Below are positions 20,830 through 32,848 of a stretch of 51,879 nucleotides of DNA, in pieces (positions within the stretch are counted from its first letter, which is position 1; every line of letters begins with the position of its first letter). Under the pieces are notes generated by a model. That model was not told where the DNA came from. It saw only the letters and a program-made list of their open reading frames with translations, and ran no database searches. The translations under genes and the position numbers were made by a program. The DNA is from Rhodocyclaceae bacterium. Its GTDB lineage: Bacteria; Pseudomonadota; Gammaproteobacteria; Burkholderiales; Rhodocyclaceae. The stretch covers positions 1-51,879 of the forward strand of contig JALNXH010000025.1 of the NCBI GenBank assembly GCA_023230455.1, read 5' to 3'.

Positions 20830-23800
20830 CTATTTCTCCAACCCGCGCTTCAGGCACCATTGCTTGACCAGCGCATAGATGGCTGGAATAACCGCCAGCG
20901 TCAGCACCGTCGACGAAATCATTCCGCCGACCATCGGAGCGGCAATCCGGCTCATGACTTCCGATCCAGTTCCAGTGCCCCACATGATGGGCAGAAGACC
21001 GGCCATGATGGCCACGACGGTCATCATCTTCGGCCGCACGCGCTCGACAGCACCTTCCATCACGGCCGCATAGAGGTCTTCCGTGTTTGGCTGCCGTCCC
21101 GCCAGCACCGACTTTTGCTTCGCGGCTTCCCAGGCATGGTCGAGGTAGATCAGCATGACGACGCCGGTTTCTGCCGCGACCCCGGCCAGCGCTATAAAAC
21201 CCACCGCCACCGCTACCGACAGGTTGTAGTTGAGTAGCCACATCAACCAAACCCCGCCGACCAGTGCGAAGGGAACCGAGAGCATGACGATGAAGGTCTC
21301 GGTCAGGCGCTTGAAGTTGAGGTAGAGCAGCAGGAAGATCGACAACAGCGTTACCGGGATCACGACCTTCATTTTTTCAATGGCCCGCTCCATGTACTCA
21401 AACTGGCCACTCCAGGTGACGTAATAGCCGGGCGGGAACTTGACGTTTTCGGCCACGGCCTTCTTCGCGTCGGCGACATAGCCACCGATGTCCCGGTCGC
21501 GGATGTCGACGTAGATATAGGCGGAAAGCAGCGCGTTCTCGGTGCGGATCGACGGCGCCCCCTTGGCCACCTCCACTTTCGCCAACTGACCCAAGGGGAT
21601 CATTGCGCCCCCCATGGTCGGCACCAGTACCTCACGGGCGATCTGCTCCGGATCGGAGCGCAGCTCGCGCGGATAACGAACGGTGACGCCGAACCGCTCC
21701 CTCCCCTCGACCGTGGTAGTCACCATTTCACCGCCCAAGGCGGTACCGATCACGTCCTGCAAGTCGCCAATCGCCAGGCCATAGCGGGCTAGCTGCTCGC
21801 GGTCCGGTTTGATGTTGATATAGAAGCCGCCCGTAATGCGCTCGGCAAAGGCGCTGGTGGTGCCGGGAACGGCTTTCACGGCAGCTTCGATTTGCTTGGC
21901 CAGCTTCTCCATTTCATCGAGGTTCTTGCCGAAAACCTTAATCCCGATCGGCGTCCGAATACCGGTGGACAGCATGTCGATGCGCGCCTTGATCGGCATG
22001 GTCCAGGCATTGGCAACACCGGGAAATTGCAGGGCCTTGTCGAGTTCGGCAATCAGCTTGTCGGTGGTCATACCGGGGCGCCATTCGGATTCAGGCTTGA
22101 GGTTGATTACCGTCTCGAACATTTCGGTTGGCGCCGGGTCGGTTGCCGTGTTGGCGCGACCGGCCTTGCCGTATACCGAGCTGACCTCGGGGAAACTCTT
22201 GATGATCTTGTTCTGCGTCTGCATGAGTTCCGCTGCCTTGGTGATCGACATGCCTGGCAGGGACGCGGGCATGTAAAGCAGGGTTCCCTCATTGAGCGTC
22301 GGCATGAACTCGGAACCAAGCTTTGCGGCCGGATAGATCGAGACACCAAGGGCGAGCAGCGCCAGCGCGATAGTCATCTTCTTCCAGCGCATCACCCAGG
22401 CAATGATCGGGCGATAGACCCAGATCAGGAAGCGGTTCACCGGGTTTTTCGCCTCGGGCATGATCTTGCCGCGGATAAACAGCATCATCAGCACCGGGAC
22501 CAAGGTAATCGACAGCAGGGCGGCGCCGGCCATGGAGAAGGTCTTGGTGTATGCCAACGGCGAGAACAATCGTCCCTCTTGTCCTTCAAGGCTGAAGACC
22601 GGCAGGAAGGAGACGGTGATGATGAGCAGCGAGAAGAACAGTGCCGGCCCGACTTCCTTGCAGGCGGCGAGCATGGCATCAGCGCGATCACTGGTCGAGT
22701 GCCCCTCGGGCAGGCGCTCCAGATGCTTGTGTGCGTTTTCGATCATGACGATGGCGGCGTCGATCATGGCGCCGATGGCGATGGCGATGCCGCCCAGGCT
22801 CATCAGGTTGGAGTTCATGCCCAGGGAGCGCATGGCGATGAAGGCGATCAACACGCCAACCGGCAACATCAGAATGGCGACCAGGGCACTGCGCACATGC
22901 AGCAGGAAGACGATGCAGACCAGGGCGACGATGATCGATTCCTCAAGCAGCGTCCGCTTGAGGGTGTCGATGGCGCGGTGGATCAGTTCCGAGCGGTCGT
23001 AGACGGTCTGTATCGTGACCCCTTCGGGCAAGCCGGGACCGATTTCGGCGATCTTGGCTTTCAGGTTATGGATGACTTCCAGCGCGTTCTGACCATAGCG
23101 GGCCATGGCAATGCCCGACACCACTTCACCCTCGCCATTGAGTTCGGTCAGGCCGCGCCGCTCGTCCGGCGCCAGTTCGACGCGGGCGATGTCGCGGATC
23201 AGCACCGGTGTGCCCTTGTCGCTCTTGACGACCAGCATCTCGATGTCGCCACGGCCGGTCAGATAGCCCTCGCCACGCACCATGTATTCGGTCTCGGCCA
23301 TCTCCACGACGCGCCCACCGACATCGCGATTGGAGTCACGAATCACCTGCGCCACTTTCATCAACGGAATGCCGTAGGCGCGCAGCTTGACCGGATCGAC
23401 CGTGACCTGATAGGTCTGCACGAAGCCACCAATAGAGGCGACTTCGGCGACGCCGTGCGCCTTGGTCAGTTGGTAGCGCACGTACCAGTCCTGGATGGTG
23501 CGAAGCTCGGCCAGCGTCTTGTCCTTGGCCAGCAGCGCGTACTGATAGACCCAGCCAACCCCGGTGGCGTCCGGCCCGAGCGACGGCGTGACGCCCTTGG
23601 GCATGCGGCTGGACGCGAAATTCAGGTATTCGAGCACACGCGAGCGTGCCCAGTAGATGTCGGTGCCATCCTCGAAGATAATGTAGACGAAGGATGCACC
23701 GAAGAAGGAGAAGCCGCGCACCACCTTGGATTTCGGCACCGACAGCATGGCGGTGGTCAGGGGATAGGTCACCTGATCCTCGACCACCTTCGGCGCCTGC

Positions 23801-23964
23801 CCGGGGTACTCGGTATAGACGATGACCTGAACGTCGGAAAGATCCGGCAGCGCGTCGATCGGCGTCCGCAGTACGGCGAAGACGCCCCAGATGATGATGA
23901 ACAGCGTGGCGAGCAGAACCAGGAAGCGGTTCCTGCCCGACCAGTCGATGATATTGGCTAGCAT
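20830..23964 (-). CDS. cusA: Cu(I)/Ag(I) efflux RND permease
   Basis: 1044 aa, a full-length RND pump with 12 TM helices and two large periplasmic loops. The TM4 motif AIGAMIDAAIVMIENAHKHL is the CusA/SilA (HME4) signature with the proton-relay Asp and Glu. Methionines of the Cu(I) pathway appear in LLYMPASLPGMSI, EMFETVINLKPE and RIDMLSTGIRTPIGIKVFG. With CusB and CusC it exports periplasmic or cytoplasmic Cu(I)/Ag(I) across the outer membrane using the proton gradient. It starts 24 bp after the cusB stop, with GGGTAA upstream. Last gene of the operon; two hairpins follow the stop. Confidence 0.95.
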   Translation of the reverse strand: MLANIIDWSGRNRFLVLLATLFIIIWGVFAVLRTPIDALPDLSDVQVIVYTEYPGQAPKVVEDQVTYPLTTAMLSVPKSKVVRGFSFFGASFVYIIFEDGTDIYWARSRVLEYLNFASSRMPKGVTPSLGPDATGVGWVYQYALLAKDKTLAELRTIQDWYVRYQLTKAHGVAEVASIGGFVQTYQVTVDPVKLRAYGIPLMKVAQVIRDSNRDVGGRVVEMAETEYMVRGEGYLTGRGDIEMLVVKSDKGTPVLIRDIARVELAPDERRGLTELNGEGEVVSGIAMARYGQNALEVIHNLKAKIAEIGPGLPEGVTIQTVYDRSELIHRAIDTLKRTLLEESIIVALVCIVFLLHVRSALVAILMLPVGVLIAFIAMRSLGMNSNLMSLGGIAIAIGAMIDAAIVMIENAHKHLERLPEGHSTSDRADAMLAACKEVGPALFFSLLIITVSFLPVFSLEGQEGRLFSPLAYTKTFSMAGAALLSITLVPVLMMLFIRGKIMPEAKNPVNRFLIWVYRPIIAWVMRWKKMTIALALLALGVSIYPAAKLGSEFMPTLNEGTLLYMPASLPGMSITKAAELMQTQNKIIKSFPEVSSVYGKAGRANTATDPAPTEMFETVINLKPESEWRPGMTTDKLIAELDKALQFPGVANAWTMPIKARIDMLSTGIRTPIGIKVFGKNLDEMEKLAKQIEAAVKAVPGTTSAFAERITGGFYINIKPDREQLARYGLAIGDLQDVIGTALGGEMVTTTVEGRERFGVTVRYPRELRSDPEQIAREVLVPTMGGAMIPLGQLAKVEVAKGAPSIRTENALLSAYIYVDIRDRDIGGYVADAKKAVAENVKFPPGYYVTWSGQFEYMERAIEKMKVVIPVTLLSIFLLLYLNFKRLTETFIVMLSVPFALVGGVWLMWLLNYNLSVAVAVGFIALAGVAAETGVVMLIYLDHAWEAAKQKSVLAGRQPNTEDLYAAVMEGAVERVRPKMMTVVAIMAGLLPIMWGTGTGSEVMSRIAAPMVGGMISSTVLTLAVIPAIYALVKQWCLKRGLEK

Positions 23965-23988
23965 AGCGTTACCCGTTTCCGTGGCGGA

Positions 23989-25623
23989 TCAGTGAGCGGC
24001 ATGGGCCGCCGGGCGCGCGGCGCCGGTTCCCGCCAGTTTGACGATGACCCACTCGCCGGGCTTGCGTTCGACGAAGGTGAACTCGATGCTCGCCCCCGGC
24101 TTGAGATTACCGATCAGGCCAGAATTGGCCAGCGTGAAGTCCATCGTCATCCCTGGCCATTTAAGCGTGGCGACCGGGCCATGGGTAATGGTGACGGTCC
24201 CTGCTTTCAGATCAATAGCGTCGAGTTTCCCCTCGCCGCGATGATCGGCACTGGCTGGTTTGGCGCCCTCACGACTCTCGGAACCGACAGCAGCGGCCGG
24301 TGCGGCTTGTGCCGCCGCCGCCCCGCCGCCGTGGGAGGCATGACCAAAACCGCCAACCGCCGCCTTGAGGTTGCTTTCGGCATCGATCAGGAAATTGGCT
24401 GTCACCACCACCGGCTCGCCGTCCTTGACGCCTTCGATGACCTCAACATAGGTATCGCTGCGGGCACCGAGCTTGACCTCGCGCGGTTCAAAGCGACCTT
24501 CTCCGGCCTGGATCAGCACGATGCGGCGGGTGCCGCTATCGATGACAGCCGAGATGGGTATCGTCACCACCGAGCCCTTGGCAGCCACCGGCAATTCCAC
24601 CTGGGCGAACATACCCGGCTTGAGCAGTTGGCTGGGGTTGGCCACCTCGACGCGAACAGGGACGGTACGTGTCTCGGCGTTCAGCGTCGGATAGACGTAG
24701 GTAATAGCGCCGGTGAAGGCTTTGTCCGGATAGGCGTTGATTCGCACCGTTGCCTTGGCGCCAGGCTTCACCAAGCCGATATCCTGCTCGAACACGTCGG
24801 CCACCACCCAGACAGCGGACAGGTCGGCGACCTGATAAAGCGCCTCGCCCGGCATGAAGCGCATGCCTTGGAGCGCCTTCTTTTCGATAACGATGCCGGC
24901 GACCGGCGAGCGATAGGTCAGCGTGCGTTTGGTCTCGCCGGATTTCGCCAACGCCTTCAACTGCTCTTCGGAGATGTCCCAGTTTTTCAGGCGCATCAGG
25001 CTCGAATCGGCTAGCTGGCGCATCCCGCGTTGCGCCTCACCGCCGACGTCCTTCAACGAATCGACACCTTGCGCGGCAATCGCGTATTCGCGCTGGGCAG
25101 ATACCAGTTCGGGGCTGTAGACCTCGAACAGCGGCTGCCCCTTGCCAACCGGTTGCCCAGTGGCGTTCACATGCAGCCGTTCAACATAGCCTTCGAACTT
25201 GGGCGTAATGGCGTAGGTGCGCCGTTCGTCCGGCTCGATGCGGCCGGCGGCACGGACGACGCGGTCAAGCGAGCGCAGCTTCGCGGTTTCGGTCCTGACG
25301 CCGAGCTTCTGGACTTTGTCGGTGCTGATCCTGATCTGGTTGGCGGCAGCGGGTTCATCGTCCTGCTCACCCTCATAGACCGCGATGTAGTCCATCCCCA
25401 TCGGATCCTTCTTCGGAGTTGGCGATGTATCGGGCAGTCCCATCGGGTTGCGGTAGAAGAGCAGTTTGCGCGGCTTGCTTTCGGCGGCAGGCGCTGCTGC
25501 TGACTGCACCGGCATTGCTGATGCCCCGTGTTCACCGCCCTTGCGCGTGCCCATCCAATAGCCGCCTCCCGCCGCCGAAACCGCCACGACAGCCGCCAGC
25601 ACCACTCTCGCTCCCTGTTTCAT
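23989..25623 (-). CDS. cusB: CusB periplasmic adaptor with C-terminal CusF-like domain (fusion)
   Basis: 544 aa. N-terminal membrane anchor (8-25), then a heavy-metal-binding domain (LLFYRNPMGLPDT...KKDPMGMDYI, 53-84), barrel-sandwich and alpha-hairpin adaptor domains (100-430), and an Ala/Gly linker. Residues 465-530 form a CusF-like domain: TITHGPVATLKWPGMTMDF has His481, Trp489, Met492 and Met494, the Cu(I) site of CusF. E. coli CusB is about 400 aa with a separate CusF, so this is a fused chaperone. It bridges CusA and CusC and hands metal to CusA. ATGA overlap with cusC; cusA follows. Confidence 0.94.
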   Translation of the reverse strand: MKQGARVVLAAVVAVSAAGGGYWMGTRKGGEHGASAMPVQSAAAPAAESKPRKLLFYRNPMGLPDTSPTPKKDPMGMDYIAVYEGEQDDEPAAANQIRISTDKVQKLGVRTETAKLRSLDRVVRAAGRIEPDERRTYAITPKFEGYVERLHVNATGQPVGKGQPLFEVYSPELVSAQREYAIAAQGVDSLKDVGGEAQRGMRQLADSSLMRLKNWDISEEQLKALAKSGETKRTLTYRSPVAGIVIEKKALQGMRFMPGEALYQVADLSAVWVVADVFEQDIGLVKPGAKATVRINAYPDKAFTGAITYVYPTLNAETRTVPVRVEVANPSQLLKPGMFAQVELPVAAKGSVVTIPISAVIDSGTRRIVLIQAGEGRFEPREVKLGARSDTYVEVIEGVKDGEPVVVTANFLIDAESNLKAAVGGFGHASHGGGAAAAQAAPAAAVGSESREGAKPASADHRGEGKLDAIDLKAGTVTITHGPVATLKWPGMTMDFTLANSGLIGNLKPGASIEFTFVERKPGEWVIVKLAGTGAARPAAHAAH

Positions 25624-26897
25624 AGTTCTTCTCCGATCAATCGTTCTATATCCGCCAGGCGACCCTGTTGTTCCGCTTGTGCCTTGATGACATCCTGTTT
25701 GGCTTTTCGGATCTGTCGTTGGGCATCGAGTAGCGTGGCAAAGTCCACCTTGCCGGTCTCATAGCCAGCCAGCGCCGCCTTGAAGGTGAGTTCGGCCTGC
25801 GGCAGCAGGCTTGTCTGCGCCAGTTGTTCCAGACGGCGCGCCGCGTCAATGCCCGAGAGGTTTTCCGAAAGATCAGCCAGCAGTTGGTTGGCTGTGGCTT
25901 CCTTGCGCGCCTTCGCCGCATCGAGCATTTTCTCGGCCTCGCGTTCCTGGCTGCGCCGGCTTTCCTGTTGCAGCGGGATGTTCAGTTCGAACATCACTTC
26001 CCATTCATTGACCCGGTTTCGGGTCTGGATCGGCGAAACGCCGACAGTGAAATCAGGATAACGGTTGCGGTAGGTCAGGTCACGGTTCTTTTCCGCCGCA
26101 CGGATCTTGGCGTCGTCAGTGAATAGCTGCGGATTCTTGCCGCGCAACCGGTCCTCCAGCGTCACATAGTCGAGCTTGGCGGGGCTAGGCACCGACCGCA
26201 GTTGTTCAGGATCAGCCAGCGGCGACTGGGCGGGACGTGCCAGCAGCGCATTGAGGCGTGCGCGCGTGTGATGGTGTTCTGTCTCCATCTGGATCAGTTC
26301 GTTGCGCATGGAGGTGCGTTCGACCTGGGCGCGGATCGCGTCCTGTTGCGGAGCCAACCCGCCGGCATAGCGCGCCTGACTGATGCGTTCCATGCGATCA
26401 ATAAGGTCGATAACTTCCTGGTTGAGCCGGATCAGCCGCGCGACTGCGAAATACTGGCCATACGCCGTCTTGATGCGAGCTGCCTGCTCCGCCCAGGTAA
26501 GGCCGGCCTTACCCTGCGCAGCTTGGGCTTCCGCTTCGGCCGCTTCGCGCTTGAGATCGCGCTTACCCCAGAACGGGAGCGATTGCATCACCGTGTATTT
26601 GGTGCTGCCAACACGGCTTGGCAGCAGATTAAAACTGGTACCGGATTCGGCGCCGAAGTTGGTCACGTTCTGCAACTCTGTACGCAGCACCGGATCGGGC
26701 AAGGCTCCTGCCGGATAGATCCGCTCGCCTGCTGCTTCGGCCTCCAGACGCATGGCGGCGTACTCGGGATTGCGCGACTTGGCATAGTCGAGCAGGCTCT
26801 CGACCGTTCGTCCCGGCGGCGTTTCCTGCGCGACAGCAGGAAATGCCGCCAAGGCCAATAGCATCGCCAATGTCCGCGTGGTAGTCACGCCTCGCAT
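25620..26897 (-). CDS. cusC: CusC-like TolC-family outer-membrane efflux protein
   Basis: 425 aa from the ATG at 26897, which has GGGAGG six bases upstream (an ATG at 26909 lies on the ribosome site itself). Signal peptide ends at AVAQ. Two TolC/OEP repeats, with SRNPEYAAMRLEAEAAGERI and ALPDPVLRTEL in the first and the coiled coil AELTFKAALAGYETGKVDFA in the second, the usual OEP signature. It forms the outer-membrane channel of the CusCBA system. It overlaps cusB by ATGA. A 122-bp gap to the cusF stop contains no CopR box. Confidence 0.9.
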   Translation of the reverse strand: MRGVTTTRTLAMLLALAAFPAVAQETPPGRTVESLLDYAKSRNPEYAAMRLEAEAAGERIYPAGALPDPVLRTELQNVTNFGAESGTSFNLLPSRVGSTKYTVMQSLPFWGKRDLKREAAEAEAQAAQGKAGLTWAEQAARIKTAYGQYFAVARLIRLNQEVIDLIDRMERISQARYAGGLAPQQDAIRAQVERTSMRNELIQMETEHHHTRARLNALLARPAQSPLADPEQLRSVPSPAKLDYVTLEDRLRGKNPQLFTDDAKIRAAEKNRDLTYRNRYPDFTVGVSPIQTRNRVNEWEVMFELNIPLQQESRRSQEREAEKMLDAAKARKEATANQLLADLSENLSGIDAARRLEQLAQTSLLPQAELTFKAALAGYETGKVDFATLLDAQRQIRKAKQDVIKAQAEQQGRLADIERLIGEEL

Positions 26898-27019
26898 ACA
26901 ACCTCCCATTGAAATCGGATAGTTCGTTCAATCAAAACGGAATGCCACAAAACTGGCACGGCATTACGCGATATCTTTTTCTTGTCTGCCCGGTGGGCTT
27001 CCCTGCGACAGGCTGGCGC

Positions 27020-27364
27020 CTACTTCACGCCCGTCACAGCGTACCCCTTGCCTTCCTTGACGAATTCGAACTCGACCTTCTTGCCCACGGCCAGTTTGTC
27101 GAGCAGCGCCTTGTCCTTGACGGCGAAGCCCATGGTCATGGCCGGCCAGTTGAGACTCTTTACCGGCTCATGGGCGAAGGTCGCCATCCCGGCCTTGGCA
27201 TCGATTTCCTTTACCACGCCGACGGCCTTATGGGTGGCGCCAGCCATGGCCTTCTGGTCGCCCATGTCCATGCTCCTCATGTCGCCCATCTTGTCGGCAG
27301 CAAAAGCGGTGCCCGCCCCGAAGGCCAGGGTGATCAAGAGGGTGAACGTTGCGGATTGCTTCAT
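27020..27364 (-). CDS. cusF: CusF periplasmic Cu(I)/Ag(I) chaperone
   Basis: 114 aa from the ATG at 27364 (AAGGAAG upstream; a GTG at 27379 overlaps it). Signal peptide ends at AFA. A Met-rich N-terminus (KMGDMRSMDMGDQKAMAG) precedes the CusF OB fold; FAHEPVKSLNWPAMTMGF contains the His, Trp and MxM ligands of the Cu(I) site with its cation-pi Trp. It delivers Cu(I) to CusB. Upstream is a copK-type gene with a strong hairpin between them; cusC follows. Confidence 0.93.
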   Translation of the reverse strand: MKQSATFTLLITLAFGAGTAFAADKMGDMRSMDMGDQKAMAGATHKAVGVVKEIDAKAGMATFAHEPVKSLNWPAMTMGFAVKDKALLDKLAVGKKVEFEFVKEGKGYAVTGVK

Positions 27365-27416
27365 GGTGCTTCCTTTCACTACGGGTAAGAATCGATTCTT
27401 GTCGTCGGATGATGGC

Positions 27417-27436
27417 GGACGGCCGTCGGGCCGTCC
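27417..27436 (-). terminator. Strong hairpin between the copK-type gene and cusF
   Basis: GGACGGCC-GTCG-GGCCGTCC, an 8-bp perfect GC-rich stem with a 4-base loop, 9 bp past the stop at 27446. No T-run follows, so it may attenuate read-through or stabilise the upstream mRNA rather than terminate fully. Confidence 0.5.
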
Positions 27437-27445
27437 TCCGCAGGC

Positions 27446-27724
27446 TCAAAACTTCGGGTTCAGGGTGCCCTTTTCGGTGAGCGTCTTCCAAATGGCGTTG
27501 TTCTTCATCACCAACTTGGTCCCGTCCTTGGCTTCCATGGCCACGTTGTCCCGCATCTTGACGCGGTTGCCCGCGGCATCGATGTGGACCATGGTTCGGT
27601 CCTTCTGGACCATGACCTTGCCGCCGTCATTGAGCTCGATGGTCTCCCCGGGCTTGACCCGTTCTTCGGCAGCAAGTGCGGACAGGGACAACAGCATCAG
27701 CAGGGGAAGAATAAATTTACGCAT
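27446..27724 (-). CDS. CopK-type periplasmic copper-binding protein, diverged copy
   Basis: 92 aa. Signal peptide MRKFILPLLMLLSLSALA. The mature part (IELNDGGKVMVQKDRTMVHI, NRVKMRDNVAMEAKDGTKLV, MKNNAIWKTL) keeps the CopK layout of strand-turn repeats with Met residues at KMRD, AMEAKDG and VMKNN, but differs clearly from the copy at 1746 and lacks the RKGH tail. It is expected to bind Cu in the periplasm. Start has AAGGAGA. Preceded by a 121-bp gap from the small membrane protein gene, which could hold its own promoter, though no CopR box is seen. Confidence 0.82.
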   Translation of the reverse strand: MRKFILPLLMLLSLSALAAEERVKPGETIELNDGGKVMVQKDRTMVHIDAAGNRVKMRDNVAMEAKDGTKLVMKNNAIWKTLTEKGTLNPKF

Positions 27725-27845
27725 GGTGATTCTCCTTTGTGAAATGAACAGAAATCGGCAAACAGGCTGCGCTGGGTGACAACAACATACATAGACTTAC
27801 CCCTCCTTTGAAAAGCATGTCCATTGGTTGTTCTATCCACGTTGT

Positions 27846-28028
27846 CTATCTGGCACTTCGTCTGCGCTTGTTTTCGCGCTGATTGCGATTTTTCTGGCCC
27901 GACTGCGGCTTCCTGCTGACATGAAAAACGATGACGAAGGCAATGACGACGCCAATGAGGCTGCCGTAAATCATGTAATCAAGTAATGCCGGGGGCGCAT
28001 TCTCGATGTGGTGGATACGGATGCTCAT
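27846..28028 (-). CDS. Small single-TM membrane protein, unknown
   Basis: 60 aa. One TM helix (YMIYGSLIGVVIAFVIVFHV) and a very basic C-terminal tail (SRKPQSGQKNRNQRENKRRR) that should face the cytoplasm. No family recognised. Its ATG overlaps the stop of the upstream Met/His-rich gene as ATGA, which supports it as a real gene. Similar small TM proteins are common in cus-type operons. Confidence 0.62.
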   Translation of the reverse strand: MSIRIHHIENAPPALLDYMIYGSLIGVVIAFVIVFHVSRKPQSGQKNRNQRENKRRRSAR

Positions 28029-28309
28029 CGACCGTGTTCGGCATCGCTCCGGTGTGCGTCACGCAGAGCGACATGTTGCGGGGCGACAGGCGAATTGCTG
28101 GATGATCGCCCCTCGTCCGCTGGTTCATCGTGCTTCGAGGAGACTGGGGCCGGAGGTGCGTCGGCACGCCCAGCCGTCGAGTCTTTATGACTGGTATCGC
28201 CGCCGTGCTGATGACCACCCATCATCATGGGACCAAACGCCTGGGCCGGTGCGGCGGACAACCCTAGTATCGCAAGACTGGCGATGACGGCGATTTTTTG
28301 GCGAGCCAT
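28025..28309 (-). CDS. Small periplasmic Met/His-rich protein
   Basis: 94 aa. Signal peptide with cleavage after AQA (about residue 24). The mature N-terminus FGPMMMGGHQHGGDTSHK is a cluster of Met and His suited to Cu(I)/Cu(II); the rest is Ser/Asp/Pro-rich and probably disordered, with more His at the end (PQHVALRDAHRSDAEH). No named family. Ribosome site GGAGCAATAAC before the ATG, 1 bp after the cusF-type gene stop. Overlaps the next gene by ATGA. Confidence 0.7.
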   Translation of the reverse strand: MARQKIAVIASLAILGLSAAPAQAFGPMMMGGHQHGGDTSHKDSTAGRADAPPAPVSSKHDEPADEGRSSSNSPVAPQHVALRDAHRSDAEHGR

Positions 28310-28310
28310 G

Positions 28311-28655
28311 TTATTGCTCCAGCACGAAGCGGACGATCGTCATCGCCCCGTTGATATGGTCGGCCGCGAAACGGATCTTGCCGCCATCCTTCATCTGGTC
28401 GAGCCATGCCATGTCCTTGACCTTGAAGACCATGGTCATCGCCGGCATGCCATTCGGCAATGGACCGTGGGATACCGTGACTTTGCCGGCGGATTTGTCG
28501 ACCTTCTTCACCAAGCCATCGATCAGTGGAGCATCCGCACTTGGCCTAGCGGACATCGTGCCGTGTCCGGTGTGCGAATCGTGATCGGTTGCGGCAATAC
28601 CTGGCATGGAAAAACCGGCTGCAATCAGAATGGCGATGGTGGCAATAGCTTTCAT
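28311..28655 (-). CDS. CusF-like periplasmic protein with Trp-to-Met substitution
   Basis: 114 aa from the ATG at 28655 (GGAGAG upstream). Signal peptide MKAIATIAILIAAGFSMPGIA, then a His-rich stretch (TDHDSHTGHGTMSAR) and the CusF fold: VTVSHGPLPNGMPAMTMVFK. The His and MxM ligands are present, but the Trp that caps the Cu(I) site in CusF (NWPxMTM) is replaced by Met (GMPAMTM). This should change affinity or protection from oxidation. Second cusF-type gene of the same operon; follows the DUF411 gene by 23 bp. Confidence 0.85.
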   Translation of the reverse strand: MKAIATIAILIAAGFSMPGIAATDHDSHTGHGTMSARPSADAPLIDGLVKKVDKSAGKVTVSHGPLPNGMPAMTMVFKVKDMAWLDQMKDGGKIRFAADHINGAMTIVRFVLEQ

Positions 28656-28678
28656 GGTGCTCTCCATTGGCGTAGTGG

Positions 28679-29113
28679 TTAATGCTGGACGAAGACGCGC
28701 GTCGATCCATCAGATTGGACCAGCAGCGTCTGATAGGGCATCGGCTTCGAACTTTCCATTCCCGGCGAGCCGGGCGGCATGGAGGGAACCGACAGGCCCA
28801 GGGCCTTCGGCTTCTCTTTCAGCAGACGCTGGATGTCGGCTGCGGGGACGTGGCCCTCGACGACATACCCGCCGATCTTGGCGGTATGGCAGGAACCCAA
28901 CCGGTCCGGCATGCCGAGCTTCTGCCTGACCGCAGGTACGTCCTCCACGTCATGCGCCTTGACCTCGAAGCCGTTCTGCCGCAAATGCTCGACCCATTTG
29001 CCGCAGCATCCGCAATACGGACTTTTGAATACCTCGACCACAGTGGCTTGCGCCATGGCGGCGGAAGCGCCCAGAAGGGAGATCAACAGTAGTGCATGTC
29101 GGTTGAGCTTCAT
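28679..29113 (-). CDS. DUF411 periplasmic metal-binding protein
   Basis: 144 aa from the ATG at 29113. Signal peptide ends at AMAQ. The DUF411 signature is VVEVFKSPYCGCCGKWVEHL (CxCC), followed by GSCHTAKIGGYVVEGHVPA and a Met/Pro-rich end (GLSVPSMPPGSPGM). It has a thioredoxin-like fold and is commonly found in copper and silver operons; copper handling or redox partner roles are proposed. An upstream in-frame ATG at 29269 is rejected because it would bury the signal peptide. First gene of the cus unit; a CopR-type box is 71 bp upstream. Confidence 0.87.
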   Translation of the reverse strand: MKLNRHALLLISLLGASAAMAQATVVEVFKSPYCGCCGKWVEHLRQNGFEVKAHDVEDVPAVRQKLGMPDRLGSCHTAKIGGYVVEGHVPAADIQRLLKEKPKALGLSVPSMPPGSPGMESSKPMPYQTLLVQSDGSTRVFVQH

Positions 29114-29184
29114 GACGGAGTTCCTCGGTTGTTCGGATGGAAGCAGTCTGACCCATTCATCCCGACAGGAAGCTGACCCGGAAA

Positions 29185-29198
29185 TTACATTTCTGTTA
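29185..29198. promoter_or_regulatory. CusR/CopR-type operator upstream of the DUF411/cus unit
   Basis: TTACATTTCTGTTA, TTACA-N4-TGTTA, 71 bp before the ATG at 29113. It lies in the 130-bp gap after the second RND operon and is the only such site seen ahead of the whole 29113-20830 gene run. Confidence 0.55.
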
Positions 29199-29243
29199 TC
29201 TGTAATCCATTTCTTTTCTCGCCCCTGCGCACGAACATCAGGG

Positions 29244-29699
29244 TCAGTGCTTGTGGTCGGCATGTCCATCTTTCGCGGCAGCCAGCGGGGTAAAGCGTGC
29301 CTGTTCGGCTGCCTTGCCCGGGAAGGTGATCGACACGACGACCTTCATGTCCGGCGCCGACAGGTACTTGGCCACCCCCTTGAGCCGATTGTCGCCGTCC
29401 GGAGCCAGTGTCGCGGTCGCCTTGGCCTTGCCGGCCAGGATGGTCGCCGTGCCGCTCGCACCGGCCGTCGGTAGTTTGGTGCCGGCATGATCGGTGACAT
29501 ACACGACCACCGCGTTGTCCCTCGCCTCCTTGCTGTCCTTGGCGACTATCAGTTCGTAGTGATAGATGCCGGCCATGCGCTGCTGACCACCGTTGGGCGC
29601 TTTCTGGGTATCCAGGACTTCGGCGGTGTGGGCAAGCAACGTCGGGCTCGCCAGACCAAATGCACTAGCGGCGGCGATCAGGAACAGGGCTTTCTTCAT
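29244..29699 (-). CDS. Periplasmic protein of unknown function at the end of the second RND operon
   Basis: 151 aa from the ATG at 29699, with GGAGA eight bases upstream (the ATG at 29708 is too close to it). Signal peptide ends at LLAH. The mature domain looks like a single beta sandwich (YHYELIVAKDSKEARDNAVV, GASGTATILAGKAKATATLA, DMKVVVSITFPGK) and ends in a His tail (KDGHADHKH). No named family. Found with HME-RND operons; a periplasmic metal chaperone is a reasonable guess. Starts 31 bp after the RND stop. Confidence 0.68.
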   Translation of the reverse strand: MKKALFLIAAASAFGLASPTLLAHTAEVLDTQKAPNGGQQRMAGIYHYELIVAKDSKEARDNAVVVYVTDHAGTKLPTAGASGTATILAGKAKATATLAPDGDNRLKGVAKYLSAPDMKVVVSITFPGKAAEQARFTPLAAAKDGHADHKH

Positions 29700-29730
29700 G
29701 GCAAACATCTCCTTGGGTGGGTGGAAGGGG

Positions 29731-32847
<3,117 letters not shown>

Positions 32848-32848
32848 G

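Noticed and set aside
21892..23961. 689-aa plus-strand open frame antisense to cusA
   Set aside because: Composition is His/Gln/Asp/Gly-rich nonsense typical of the complement of a GC-rich membrane protein gene; the minus-strand CusA is unambiguous.
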